A DNA stretch of 64,000 nt from Bombella apis. GTDB lineage: Bacteria > Pseudomonadota > Alphaproteobacteria > Acetobacterales > Acetobacteraceae. Made by a program: the position numbers and the translations under genes. Position 1 is the first letter of the stretch, and the number at the start of each line of letters is the position of its first letter. Below the pieces are notes generated by a model. It ran no database searches. It worked only from the letters and a program-made list of their open reading frames with translations, and had not been told where the DNA came from. Shown piece by piece: positions 24,991 through 33,953 of this stretch. The stretch is from assembly GCF_018221685.1 (NCBI RefSeq), contig NZ_JAGJTM010000003.1:186001-250000 (forward strand), in the 5' to 3' direction.

Positions 24991-26400
24991 TCAGTGTCCG
25001 GCAGCGGCAGCGTCAAAATCCGGCGCCTGAAGCCCAGAGGCCTCCAGCTGACTGACAAACGCCTTCTTCAGGCGAGCCAGCCCCTCATGAGACTGCGCCT
25101 CAATACGCCCGACAAGAACCGCCTGCGTATTGGAAGCACGAAGCAGCCACCAGCCATCAGGCGTATTCACACGCACGCCATCCACGGAAGACACATCAGC
25201 CCCTTCCTTCTTCAGGCGCTCGGCCACTTCCTTGATGACATCAAACTTGCGGGTGTCATCGCAAGGGAAGCGCAGCTCCGGCGTGTTGACCATCTGTGGC
25301 AGGGCCTCCCGCATGTCTGCCAGAGTGCCGGGCAGACGGGCGACGATCCCAAGAACACGGATCGCCCCATAGAGGGCATCATCGAATCCATACCACTTAT
25401 CGGCAAAAAAGATATGCCCGGACATCTCACCCGCCAGAGGGGACGACGTCTCGGCCATCTTGCTCTTGATGAGGGAATGCCCGGTCCGCCACATCAGAGG
25501 CTCACCACCAGCCTTGCCGACTTCATCAAACAGCACCTGACTGGCCTTGACGTCTGCAATAATGGTCGCTCCCGGGTGTTTCTTCAGCACGTCACGGGCC
25601 AGCAGAACGAGAATCTGATCCCCCCAGAGAATCTCTCCCTTGCCATCCACGACGCCAACCCGGTCGGCATCGCCATCAAAGGCCACGCCAATATCCGCTT
25701 TTTTCTCACGGACGGTCCTGATCAGATCCTGCAGGTTCCCCTCGACGGTCGGGTCTGGATGATGATTTGGAAAGGTCCCATCAATTTCAGGGTACAGGAC
25801 CGTATGCTCACCAGGCAGCTTCTTCACCAGGCGGGTCAGCACCTCACCAGCAGCGGAGTTGCCATTGTCCCACACGACCTTCAGCGGCCGCTCCCCGTCA
25901 TAATCCTTGAGAAGACGCTCAATATAGGCTTCAGAAGGATCAATCGTCTCGACCTTCCCTTCTGCCTTGGGCACGACGTCACCCGCTGCGGCCAGACGGC
26001 CAACCTCACGGATCTGCTCGCCAAAAAACGGCTTGCCCTTCAGCATCATCTTGAAGCCGTTATGATCCGGTGGATTGTGGCTGCCCGTCACCATGATGGC
26101 ACCGTCAGACTCCCCCGTGACAGCCGCATAATACAGCATCGGGGTCGGCCCACGCCCGACACGGCGCACCGTCACACCGGAATCCACGGCACCACGGACC
26201 AGTGCCTCCTCCAGTTCCGGCGATGACAGGCGGCCATCATAACCCACCGTCACCACGCTCCCACCGTCCCGGCGGATCATGCTCGCAAAAACACGGCCCA
26301 GCGCATAGGCATCCTCGGCATGAAGGGTTTTCCCCACAATGCCGCGAATGTCGTATTCCCGCAGGCTGGTCGGCTCAAAATGATGCTTGAATCCCGTCAT
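24991..26400 (-). CDS. phosphomannomutase/phosphoglucomutase
   Basis: A 469-residue enzyme that interconverts hexose 1- and 6-phosphates. IMVTGSHNPPDHNGFKMML contains the phosphoserine loop TGSHNP, VAFDGDADRVGVVD is the magnesium-binding loop, and SSPLAGEMSGHIFF is the sugar-specificity GEMSGH loop. The length matches AlgC/ManB-type dual-specificity enzymes. It begins 14 bases after galU, so the pair supplies glucose 1-phosphate and UDP-glucose for polysaccharide or cellulose-type polymers and lipopolysaccharide. Confidence 0.94.
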   Translation of the reverse strand: MTGFKHHFEPTSLREYDIRGIVGKTLHAEDAYALGRVFASMIRRDGGSVVTVGYDGRLSSPELEEALVRGAVDSGVTVRRVGRGPTPMLYYAAVTGESDGAIMVTGSHNPPDHNGFKMMLKGKPFFGEQIREVGRLAAAGDVVPKAEGKVETIDPSEAYIERLLKDYDGERPLKVVWDNGNSAAGEVLTRLVKKLPGEHTVLYPEIDGTFPNHHPDPTVEGNLQDLIRTVREKKADIGVAFDGDADRVGVVDGKGEILWGDQILVLLARDVLKKHPGATIIADVKASQVLFDEVGKAGGEPLMWRTGHSLIKSKMAETSSPLAGEMSGHIFFADKWYGFDDALYGAIRVLGIVARLPGTLADMREALPQMVNTPELRFPCDDTRKFDVIKEVAERLKKEGADVSSVDGVRVNTPDGWWLLRASNTQAVLVGRIEAQSHEGLARLKKAFVSQLEASGLQAPDFDAAAAGH

Positions 26401-26414
26401 GAGCTCACATCCTC

Positions 26415-27284
26415 TCAGGCATATTTCTTCAGGAAGGCACGCACGTCATCTTCCAGGTCTTCACGCTGGAGCGCCAGAGCAACCTGAGCCTCGAGGAAGC
26501 CCAGCTTGCTGCCACAGTCAAACCGCGTGCCTTCATAACGCAGACCATGGAACGGCACCTTGCCGATCATCTCGGCCATGGCATCCGTCAGCTGCACTTC
26601 ACCACCCACGCCGGTTTTCAGAGCGGACAGTGGCTTGAGCACGTCAGCTGTCAGGACATACCGGCCAATGATGGCAAGATTGGAAGGAGCATCTGCCGGA
26701 GCGGGCTTTTCAACCAGTCCCTTGACCTCAACCTTGCGCCCATCATCCTCGCCAATTTTCAGAATACCGTAGCGGTCCGTCCACTCCCGGGGGACCTCAT
26801 CCACAGCAACCACATTTCCCCCTGTCTGATGGTAGACATCAGCCAGCTGGGCCACACAGCTGCGCCCACCCTGAACGATATCATCCGGCAGAAGAATGGC
26901 GAACGGGTCATTCCCGATGAAGTTGCGGGCGCACCAGATGGCATGACCAAGCCCCAGAGGATTCTGCTGGCGCACAGCCACCAGTGAACCAGCCTCCACA
27001 CTGCTGCTTTCCAGAGCCTTGATGGCGGACGTCTTTTTCCGCTCTTTCAGGGTACTTTCAAGCTCGTAGGCAATATCAAAATAATCAATCAGATTGTCCT
27101 TGCCACGGGCCGTAACCAGACAGAACTCCTCAATGCCGGCAGCACGGGCCTCATCAATAGCGTACTGGATAAGTGGTTTGTCCACGACGGGCAGCATTTC
27201 TTTTGGCATGGCCTTTGTTGCTGGCAGGAAGCGTGTCCCCAGACCTGCAACAGGCAGAACGGCTTTTTTCAATGGCTTGATCAT
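26415..27284 (-). CDS. galU: UTP-glucose-1-phosphate uridylyltransferase
   Basis: Makes UDP-glucose. The 289-residue protein starts with KKAVLPVAGLGTRFLPATKA (nucleotide-binding motif) and continues with PKEMLPVVDKPLIQYAIDEA, ILLPDDI and VEKPAPADAPSNLAIIGRYV, all typical of GalU. A perfect 8-bp inverted repeat lies about 110 bases upstream, in the gap after tRNA-Leu, and may be an operator. It is the first gene of the galU-pgm pair. Confidence 0.97.
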   Translation of the reverse strand: MIKPLKKAVLPVAGLGTRFLPATKAMPKEMLPVVDKPLIQYAIDEARAAGIEEFCLVTARGKDNLIDYFDIAYELESTLKERKKTSAIKALESSSVEAGSLVAVRQQNPLGLGHAIWCARNFIGNDPFAILLPDDIVQGGRSCVAQLADVYHQTGGNVVAVDEVPREWTDRYGILKIGEDDGRKVEVKGLVEKPAPADAPSNLAIIGRYVLTADVLKPLSALKTGVGGEVQLTDAMAEMIGKVPFHGLRYEGTRFDCGSKLGFLEAQVALALQREDLEDDVRAFLKKYA

Positions 27285-27391
27285 CTCAGCTCTCTCTCGG
27301 TCTGTCTGCCCTGCCTTCCATCATCCGACAGAGCACTCATCCATCAATCTCGGCATAAGGCGGCTGCTCACAGGTAAACAGGCCGCCACGC

Positions 27392-27415
27392 AAGATGTAA
27401 CCTAAAGTACATCTT
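27392..27415. repeat. inverted repeat upstream of galU, candidate operator
   Basis: AAGATGTA (27392-27399) and TACATCTT (27408-27415) are exact complements with an 8-base spacer. It stands between tRNA-Leu(GAG) and galU. A GC-rich imperfect repeat (GGCGGC near 27358-27363 and GCCGCC near 27383-27388) lies beside it, closer to galU. No T-run follows, which favours a protein site or attenuator over a terminator. Confidence 0.4.
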
Positions 27416-27519
27416 CGATACAGGGGCCATCCCGATGCCAACAATCAGTTTTTCATGAAAAAGACGTAACACGGTGGAACCCATGTTACGGACCATATCC
27501 TCAAATTGCAGAAGAAATA

Positions 27520-27605
27520 TGGTGCGGCCGAGAAGACTCGAACTTCCACGGGGTTTCCCCCACAAGCACCTCAAGCTTGCGCGTCTACCATTCCGCCACG
27601 GCCGC
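27520..27605 (-). tRNA. tRNA-Leu (GAG)
   Basis: An 86-base class II tRNA. Acceptor GCGGCCG/CGGCCGC, anticodon stem CAAGC/GCTTG with loop TTGAGGT (anticodon GAG), long variable arm TGGGGGAAACCCCGT, T stem GGAAG/CTTCT with loop TTCGAGT, discriminator A and encoded CCA. It decodes CUC/CUU. Confidence 0.96.
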
Positions 27606-27663
27606 TCCGTGATCAGCAGTCCCGTTTTCCCTCGTCTGAGGCGTGACCGCTTCGGTGAAATGG

Positions 27664-27692
27664 CCTATAGCCCATCAAAACAGGGAGGGCAA
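27664..27692 (-). promoter_or_regulatory. promoter of tRNA-Leu (GAG)
   Basis: On the minus strand TTGCCC (27692-27687) and TATAGG (27669-27664) are 17 bases apart. The start point would be near 27657. It overlaps the 5' end of the divergent lipB, so the two may interfere. Confidence 0.5.
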
Positions 27693-27697
27693 TGGTC

Positions 27698-28390
27698 ATG
27701 ACACGGTTTTATAAAGAAATTATCTGGCAGGCGGATAAAAAAACCTGCCCATATCCCGAAGCCCTGTCCTTCATGCGCCAGCAGGTGGAGGCCATCCACC
27801 ATCAGCAGGCCCCCCAACGTATCTGGCTGACAGAACACCCCCCCCTCTATACCGCCGGGACCTCTGCCAAGGCTGAAGACCTCATCAACTCTCAGGGCTA
27901 TCCAACGTTCGAAGCCGGACGGGGTGGCCAGTGGACCTATCACGGTCCCGGACAACGCATCGCCTATGTCATGCTGGACCTCACGCAGCCGCACGCCCCC
28001 CTCCCCGCACGGGACATACGGGCCTTCGTCCAGCTGCTGGAACGCTGGCTCATCATGAGCCTTCAGGAGCTGGGAATTGACGCCTTCACCCGGGAAGGCC
28101 GTATCGGCGTCTGGTGTTTCGATAGGGAAAGCGGGCTGGAAACCAAGATCGCCGCTCTGGGAATCCGTGTCACACGCTGGGTCAGCTGGCACGGAATTTC
28201 ACTGAATGTCTCGCCACGACTCAGTGACTTTGACGGGATCATCCCCTGCGGCATCCGGGACTATGGCGTGACCAGCCTGCAACGCTTCAACCCAGCCCTA
28301 CAGATGGAAGATGCCGACAGGGCCCTGCTGAAAAGCTGGACGGCCCTGTTCGGCCCTGTGATCCATCCAGCTGCTACTCCGGCAGACTGA
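27698..28390 (+). CDS. lipB: lipoyl(octanoyl) transferase
   Basis: Transfers octanoyl from acyl carrier protein to lipoyl domains of 2-oxoacid dehydrogenases. The 230-residue protein shows [20 protein letters not shown], the conserved Lys in [19 protein letters not shown] and the catalytic Cys in [16 protein letters not shown] chose ATG 27698, nine bases after GGGAGG; ATG 27692 is too close to it. Its 3' end overlaps the convergent LolA-like gene by 17 bases. Confidence 0.94.
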   Translation: MTRFYKEIIWQADKKTCPYPEALSFMRQQVEAIHHQQAPQRIWLTEHPPLYTAGTSAKAEDLINSQGYPTFEAGRGGQWTYHGPGQRIAYVMLDLTQPHAPLPARDIRAFVQLLERWLIMSLQELGIDAFTREGRIGVWCFDRESGLETKIAALGIRVTRWVSWHGISLNVSPRLSDFDGIIPCGIRDYGVTSLQRFNPALQMEDADRALLKSWTALFGPVIHPAATPAD

Positions 28391-29006
28391 AGCTGCTTTC
28401 GGAAACAGGCTGGTTCTCCTGCACGTCGAACAGGGAGAGACCAAAATGATGGTGACGGGCATCCACCCCCTGTATGCCAACAAGGGTCAGATGGCCACGC
28501 ACGTCAGAAAACTGGAGGGTCAGCAGCCCCTGGGAAGGATTGTCAGCCTCTGCCACGGAAAGCTGGAGCGATTCTGTCCCACGGGAGACATTCGTCACCT
28601 GAACATCCCTGTCAAAACTGACAGGATGACGGAGCAGAAGTCCGAGCGGATTCCGCTTGAGAGAGAGGTGCGTCACGGCACCATTATCAGCATTCCGGAG
28701 GACAAACCGACCATCACGGGCCACGGCCCTCATGGCATGAGGAACCTCATACACCATCTCGAACCGTCCGGGCACATAGGTGAAATGTCCATCCCCCTGC
28801 TGCTGGGCCGGGCCATCCTGCACAAATGACGCCTGGAGGGACGACAACCCGTTGAGATAGGTCTCCACCCGACGGATATCGTGCCTGTCATTCGTGACAA
28901 GATGATCATAGCCTGATGTGGCGCACCCCGTGAGACCAGAAACAGCCAACGGAGCCGCCACCATGCCGGCCCAGAACAGCAGGCTGCCTGCCATCATGCG
29001 CTTCAT
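28374..29006 (-). CDS. LolA-like outer-membrane lipoprotein carrier with a lipobox
   Basis: A 210-residue protein. The C-terminal region carries the LolA fold pattern: [52 protein letters not shown] and [18 protein letters not shown]. The N-terminus ends in SGLTGC (Cys28), a lipoprotein signal peptidase II site, followed by Ala at +2, which in enterobacteria directs to the outer membrane. Ordinary LolA is soluble. A lipid-anchored form would resemble LolB in role. It is coupled to bolA by a four-base overlap. Confidence 0.82.
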   Translation of the reverse strand: MKRMMAGSLLFWAGMVAAPLAVSGLTGCATSGYDHLVTNDRHDIRRVETYLNGLSSLQASFVQDGPAQQQGDGHFTYVPGRFEMVYEVPHAMRAVARDGRFVLRNADNGAVTHLSLKRNPLGLLLRHPVSFDRDVQVTNVSRGTESLQLSVAEADNPSQGLLTLQFSDVRGHLTLVGIQGVDARHHHFGLSLFDVQENQPVSESSFSLPE

Positions 29007-29302
29007 GGCTGGCTCTCCCCTTCCAGAGACAGGGAGAGGGCATGAAGGCCCGTCTGGAACTCTCCAGCCAGCAGGTCATTCACAAGCCTGTGTCGGGCCA
29101 GGGTCTTCATCCCGTCAAACCGGCGGCTGACGACATGCAGATGATAATGCGTCTCGCCCACCTGCTCCGGCCCCCGGCTTTCCTGGGCCTGGGTACGCAT
29201 GGCTGCATGATGCCGGTGGCGTGCACTGTCATCCCGTATCTCCAGTATGGACGGGCTCAGGGCCTCCTCCAGTACTGCCCTCATGCGGTCGACTCTTTTC
29301 AT
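29003..29302 (-). CDS. bolA: BolA family protein
   Basis: A 99-residue protein with the BolA fold: LSPSILEIRDDSARHRHHA and ETHYHLHVVSRRFDGMKTLA followed by RHRLVNDLLAGE. The conserved His residues that bind iron-sulfur clusters with monothiol glutaredoxins are present. BolA proteins assist iron-sulfur trafficking and act in envelope stress. ATG 29302 has GGAAG eight bases upstream. It is divergent from the DnaJ-domain gene and overlaps the LolA-like gene. Confidence 0.92.
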   Translation of the reverse strand: MKRVDRMRAVLEEALSPSILEIRDDSARHRHHAAMRTQAQESRGPEQVGETHYHLHVVSRRFDGMKTLARHRLVNDLLAGEFQTGLHALSLSLEGESQP

Positions 29303-29426
29303 CGGTTTTCTTCCACGCTCATCCACGGAGTTACAGGTTCCATCTGTCCTGCCCATAACAGGAATCTTTCCCCACCAGGAAAAGGATGCTTGCATCCATG
29401 CCAGACCTCTCCCCATATCGTCCATC

Positions 29427-30035
29427 ATGCAATGCAAACCATCCAGACACAAAGCCTTCGCACCGGACCCGGACGCCCCCCAGCAATGCTGCGACCACCC
29501 GGACTGTGACAGGCCGGCAGGGTACCGGGCCCCCCGGGGGCGGGACAACCTGCGCAGCTATTACTGGTTCTGCCTGGAGCATGTCCGCCAGTACAATGCC
29601 AGCTGGGACTATTACCGGGGCATGACGCCAGGGCAGATCGAACGCCACCTGCGGGAAGATACCTCCTGGCAGCGCCCTTCATGGAAGATGGGCACGCCAG
29701 GCAACGATTCGGCACGGGCTTCCTTCACACTGGATGATCTGCATGACCCTCTGGACATCCTGAACCGGCACCGTCGCCCTTCCCGGGCAACCGAAACGAG
29801 ACGGCAGGCCCCGCCAGCCCTACGTGAGCCCCTGGCCCAGCTTGATCTTGAATGGCCGACCACGCTTGAAATCATCAAGACCCGCTACCGTGTCCTGGCC
29901 CGCCGTTATCACCCTGATGCCAACAGGGACGACCCAAGAGCGGAAGAACGCTTCAAGGTCATCGGAACGGCCTACGCCACATTGCGGGACCATTTTGCCA
30001 ACAGCACTGAGCAGGCAACAGCCGGAGCCGGATAG
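29427..30035 (+). CDS. DnaJ-domain protein with N-terminal zinc-ribbon-like segment
   Basis: About 202 residues. The N-terminal part has CCDHPDCDRPAGYRAPRGRD and SYYWFCLEHVRQYNASWDYY, a cysteine-containing module seen in alphaproteobacterial relatives. The C-terminus is a J domain: LEIIKTRYRVLARRYHPDAN (with HPD) and ERFKVIGTAYATLRDHF. It probably stimulates DnaK-type ATPases; the client is unknown. Its place beside bolA and upstream of cobST is conserved in relatives. The start at 29427 is chosen before the conserved segment; ribosome site weak. Confidence 0.82.
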   Translation: MQCKPSRHKAFAPDPDAPQQCCDHPDCDRPAGYRAPRGRDNLRSYYWFCLEHVRQYNASWDYYRGMTPGQIERHLREDTSWQRPSWKMGTPGNDSARASFTLDDLHDPLDILNRHRRPSRATETRRQAPPALREPLAQLDLEWPTTLEIIKTRYRVLARRYHPDANRDDPRAEERFKVIGTAYATLRDHFANSTEQATAGAG

Positions 30036-30162
30036 CTGCCTTGCCTTCCCTGCATCTTTTCATGACCGGGTGATTGTGTAATCGTACCTGTAGAGTCCTT
30101 AATAGGATAGACACTCATTCGGTCTTCCATGTACCACCCTACTTAGTGACAGGAATCATGTC

Positions 30163-31131
30163 ATGGCTCTCCCTTCAGCACAGTCCCTCTCCGAGACACT
30201 GCCCCAGACACCTGACAGCCTGAAATCCGCCCGGGAGCTGTTTGGGCTCGACCTTGATCTCGAAGTCCCTGTCTGGTCACAGAAGACGGACCATGTCCCC
30301 GAGATCGACTCCGCCTACCAGTTCGACCGGGATACGACCCGGGCCATTCTGGCCGGTTTCATGCATAACCGCCGTGTTCTGGTGCAGGGCTTTCACGGGA
30401 CCGGAAAATCCTCCCATATCGACCAGATCGCCGCACGGCTGAACTGGCCCTGCGTCCGCATCAATCTCGATAGTCACATCTCCCGCATCGACCTCATCGG
30501 CAAGGACGCCATCACGCTGGAAGATGGCAAGCAGGTCACGGAATTCCGTGAAGGTCTGCTGCCATGGTGTCTCCAGAATCCATGCAGCCTGATCTTTGAC
30601 GAATATGATGCCGGACGGCCCGACGTGATGTTCGTCATCCAGCGCGTGCTGGAAGCCAACGGGGCCCTGACCCTGCTGGACCAGAACCGCGTCATCCACC
30701 CACATCCGTCTTTCCGCCTTTTCGCCACGGCCAACACGGTCGGGCTGGGCGATACAACAGGGCTGTATCACGGCACCCAGCAGATCAACCAGGGCCAGAT
30801 GGACCGCTGGAACATTGTCACCTCCCTGAATTACCTGCCCAAGGAACAGGAAATCCGCATCATCAAGGCCAAGATGGGCGATGCTCTGGAGGAGACCCTC
30901 ATCGGCCAGATGGTGGAACTGGCCGACCTGAGCCGTGCCGGTTTCATGAACGGAGACATCTCCACCGTCATCTCCCCCCGGACGGTCCTCTCCTGGGCAG
31001 AAAACATCACGATCTTCAATGATGTTCCCTTCGCGTTCCGCCTGAGTTTCCTCAACAAATGTGATGAAGCCGAACGCAGCATCGTGGCTGAATATTATCA
31101 GCGCTGCTTCAACGCCTCGCCGCTGGGTTAA
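30163..31131 (+). CDS. cobS: cobaltochelatase CobS-type AAA+ ATPase
   Basis: A 322-residue MoxR-like AAA+ protein. [19 protein letters not shown] is the Walker A motif, [20 protein letters not shown] contains Walker B, and [20 protein letters not shown] is the sensor region. The start and the [20 protein letters not shown] segment are characteristic of CobS. In cobalamin synthesis it drives cobalt insertion with CobN and CobT. No cobN or other cobalamin gene lies within the window. AGGA lies eight bases before the ATG. cobT follows after five bases. Confidence 0.92.
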   Translation: MALPSAQSLSETLPQTPDSLKSARELFGLDLDLEVPVWSQKTDHVPEIDSAYQFDRDTTRAILAGFMHNRRVLVQGFHGTGKSSHIDQIAARLNWPCVRINLDSHISRIDLIGKDAITLEDGKQVTEFREGLLPWCLQNPCSLIFDEYDAGRPDVMFVIQRVLEANGALTLLDQNRVIHPHPSFRLFATANTVGLGDTTGLYHGTQQINQGQMDRWNIVTSLNYLPKEQEIRIIKAKMGDALEETLIGQMVELADLSRAGFMNGDISTVISPRTVLSWAENITIFNDVPFAFRLSFLNKCDEAERSIVAEYYQRCFNASPLG

Positions 31132-31136
31132 GTCTC

Positions 31137-32963
31137 ATGTCCGATCCGCACGAACTCTTCCGCAAGGCAACTTTTGCCACGCAGCGCGCCCTGAGTGGTC
31201 ATCAGGATGTTCCCATGACACCCGCTCTGGCTTCTCTGGAGCGTGCGGCTCTCACTCCCGAGGACAAGACTTATATCCGGGGGGCCACCGATGCCGTGGC
31301 CCTGCGCCAGCGGCACCACGACCCGGAAAAACGCATCACCATCCCCGATGCCCAGACCCAGACCATCACCGATGGCATGGAGCAGGCCCGTTGTGAGGTC
31401 TATGGGGCCCGCCACATGGCCGGGGTGCAGGCCAATCTGGAAGACTATCTGGGGCGGCGGCTTCATGCCCTCAACAGCGCAAAAATGATTGTGCAGGACG
31501 ACATGCCCATGCCGCTCGCACTGGAACTGCTGACACGGGAGGCCCTCTCTGGCCGCAAACTGCCGGAAAGCATGACCGGGCCGGCATTGGCCGCATGGCG
31601 CCAGTCCCTTACCCCCAGGGCCCGTGAGGCTCTGGCCCGTCTGGCTGACGTGCAGAACGACCAGACACTCTTCAATGAAGCCTCCCAGCGTTTCGTGCAT
31701 GTTCTTACCTTGAAGGAGACAGGCGAGGCCGAAGAAGAGCCGGACCCTTCAAAATCCCGTGGGCAGAGCCAGGACGACCAGACAGAAAGTGGCGAATCCT
31801 CTGCCCCTGACCCGGACGGGCAGGAAGAAGAAGACAGCACGGCTGAAGATGCCCAGGCAGCCCTGAGCGACGATTCCGACGAATCAGCAAACCCGGAAGG
31901 TCTGTCCTCTGATGAGATGGAAACCATCCTGACAGAGGGTGAAAATGGATACGAACAGCCAGCAGGTCCTTCTGCCCAGCCGGAAGAGGAACGGCCCTGT
32001 CCCATAAAGGGGCTTGGGGGCTATCAGGCCTATACGCAGGAATTTGACGAAGAGGTCCATGCGAGCGATCTCTGCGACCCGGCCGAGCTGGACCTGCTCC
32101 GTGAAAGACTGGATGAGCAGCTCCAGCAGACGCAAGGTTTTGTTTCCCGTCTGGCCCATCGACTGCAACGGAAGCTGCTGGCCCAGCAGCAGCGTCGCTG
32201 GCATTTCGATCAGGAAGACGGCATCCTTGATGCAGCCCGTCTGCCCCGCATCATCAGCAACCCCTCCCTGCCACTCTCCTACAAGCAGGAAGGCAAGATC
32301 GACTTCCGGGACACGACCGTCACACTGCTGATCGACAATTCAGGCTCCATGCGGGGCCGTCCCATCACGACAGCGGCCATCTGTGGGGACATTCTGGCCC
32401 GCACGCTGGAACGTTGCGGCATCAAGGTCGAGGTTCTCGGGTTCACCACACGGACATGGAAGGGCGGAGAAAGCCGTGTGAAATGGACACAGGACAGCAG
32501 GCCACCAAAACCGGGACGGTTGAATGATCTACGCCATATCATCTACAAATCGGCAGACACGCCATGGCGGCGGGCACGCCGCAACATCGGCCTCATGCTG
32601 CGGGAAGGCCTGCTGAAAGAGAACATCGATGGCGAGGCCCTTCTCTGGGCATGGAAACGCCTGAAACACCGTCCGGAACATCGTCGCATCCTCATGGTGA
32701 TTTCCGATGGCGCACCAGTCGATGACAGTACCTCCTCCGCCAATGGGCCAGAATATCTGGACCTGCATCTGCACCGCGTCATCCATCAGCTGGAAAATGA
32801 TCCATCCGGGGAACTGCTGGCCATTGGCATCGGTCATGACGTCACACGATATTACGCCAACAGCGTAACCATCAGTTCAGCCGAAGACCTGGGGGACACC
32901 ATGGTAGCCCAGCTGACAGCCCTTTTTGCCCCACGCTCTGCCCGGCAGGGACGGAGAGGATAA
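31137..32963 (+). CDS. cobT: cobaltochelatase CobT-type subunit
   Basis: A 608-residue partner of CobS. The N-terminal domain is helical; residues about 195-280 are strongly acidic and serine-rich ([19 protein letters not shown]). The C-terminus is a von Willebrand A domain with MIDAS motif [13 protein letters not shown], the threonine in the [11 protein letters not shown] loop and [14 protein letters not shown]. The [14 protein letters not shown] segment is typical for CobT. Such AAA+/VWA pairs resemble MoxR chaperone systems, so a non-cobalt role is possible if CobN is absent from the genome. It overlaps nothing and is coupled to cobS. Confidence 0.92.
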   Translation: MSDPHELFRKATFATQRALSGHQDVPMTPALASLERAALTPEDKTYIRGATDAVALRQRHHDPEKRITIPDAQTQTITDGMEQARCEVYGARHMAGVQANLEDYLGRRLHALNSAKMIVQDDMPMPLALELLTREALSGRKLPESMTGPALAAWRQSLTPRAREALARLADVQNDQTLFNEASQRFVHVLTLKETGEAEEEPDPSKSRGQSQDDQTESGESSAPDPDGQEEEDSTAEDAQAALSDDSDESANPEGLSSDEMETILTEGENGYEQPAGPSAQPEEERPCPIKGLGGYQAYTQEFDEEVHASDLCDPAELDLLRERLDEQLQQTQGFVSRLAHRLQRKLLAQQQRRWHFDQEDGILDAARLPRIISNPSLPLSYKQEGKIDFRDTTVTLLIDNSGSMRGRPITTAAICGDILARTLERCGIKVEVLGFTTRTWKGGESRVKWTQDSRPPKPGRLNDLRHIIYKSADTPWRRARRNIGLMLREGLLKENIDGEALLWAWKRLKHRPEHRRILMVISDGAPVDDSTSSANGPEYLDLHLHRVIHQLENDPSGELLAIGIGHDVTRYYANSVTISSAEDLGDTMVAQLTALFAPRSARQGRRG

Positions 32964-33017
32964 TTTTCCTCTCCCCCATTGTCAGGCGCCCCGGACTCCG
33001 CCACTCTCAAAAACATC

Positions 33018-33914
33018 ATGCGACATCATCCTGCCCGTCTTTTCCGCACGCTGGCCGCAGCAGCCGGCCTCTCCCTGCTGGCATTGAGCAGCCAGTCCCT
33101 CCTGCCCACGGCAGCGGCCGATACGCTGCCGCACCTTTCGGCGGACTGTTTTACCTACTCTCCCGGCCAGGTCATCAGGACCGGCCATGGCGTAACCATC
33201 CAGGGCATGAAAGCCGAGCTGACAGGCACGCAGCACCGCATCTCGGTCGTCTCCGCCACGGCTGTTGACCATAAACAGAAAATGGATGAGGCCGCCCTGA
33301 CCCGCCTCAATGCGGCGGTCGCCTATGCTGCCCTGACAGCCTATCACCGTGGCATGACGGATGTCTGCTCCACACAGCCTCTGCCCGAAGTGGAAGAGGT
33401 GAAAAACACCCTGCCAGAACTGCACTGGAGCGGCATCACCATGACCCGGCCAGACCGGGTCTCCACCGCCAGCTCGGCACATGTGAATGTCCTCAGCACC
33501 ACACCGACCATTCATGTCGTGTTTGATGCCAGTGGTCTTCATTCCCCCGGCGCCATCCTGCTGCCACCGACCCTGTCTGGCGATGTCAGCTTCACACCAG
33601 CAGCCCAGCCCCCCTATCATCTGACCATCAACAGGTTCCAGACCGTCATCAACGGCAGCGATGTGACTGGAACGGGCACGGTCGTGGCAGGTGAAGGAAC
33701 AAAAAACCTCAAGGCGGATGTTCACCTTTCCATTGGGCGGATCGGCGAAATGATCGATCGGGTCAACAGGGTAGCCCCGACAGAACTCAAAGCCGCCCTG
33801 CTCATTGCCCGCTTCATGAGCGCCAGAGAACCCGACCACCATGTTGGCTGGCACATCGTCGTGAAGAATGGCACCGTCAAGGTCAATGGTGTCGAACTTC
33901 CCATCCCCTTCTGA
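33018..33914 (+). CDS. exported protein of unknown function
   Basis: About 298 residues with a clear signal peptide: RHHPARLFRTLAAAAGLSLL and a cleavage region near AAADTLP. The mature protein is rich in beta-strand pattern (VTIQGMKAELTGTQHRISVV, YHLTINRFQTVINGSD, WHIVVKNGTVKVNGVELPIP). The TGTGTVVAGEGTKNLKADVH stretch suggests a bacterial lipid-binding or outer-membrane-facing beta fold such as DUF2125-like proteins, but I cannot confirm a family. Start ATG 33018; TTG 32979 is in frame but less convincing. A terminator follows directly. Confidence 0.65.
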   Translation: MRHHPARLFRTLAAAAGLSLLALSSQSLLPTAAADTLPHLSADCFTYSPGQVIRTGHGVTIQGMKAELTGTQHRISVVSATAVDHKQKMDEAALTRLNAAVAYAALTAYHRGMTDVCSTQPLPEVEEVKNTLPELHWSGITMTRPDRVSTASSAHVNVLSTTPTIHVVFDASGLHSPGAILLPPTLSGDVSFTPAAQPPYHLTINRFQTVINGSDVTGTGTVVAGEGTKNLKADVHLSIGRIGEMIDRVNRVAPTELKAALLIARFMSAREPDHHVGWHIVVKNGTVKVNGVELPIPF

Positions 33915-33923
33915 TGCCACAGC

Positions 33924-33948
33924 GCCCCGCCCTGACAGGCGGGGCTTT
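33924..33948 (+). terminator. rho-independent terminator
   Basis: GCCCCGCC (33924-33931) and GGCGGGGC (33938-33945) flank a six-base loop and are followed by TTTCTGTTTC. It ends the unknown exported gene, immediately before the convergent dnaE stop. Confidence 0.8.
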
Positions 33949-33953
33949 CTGTT

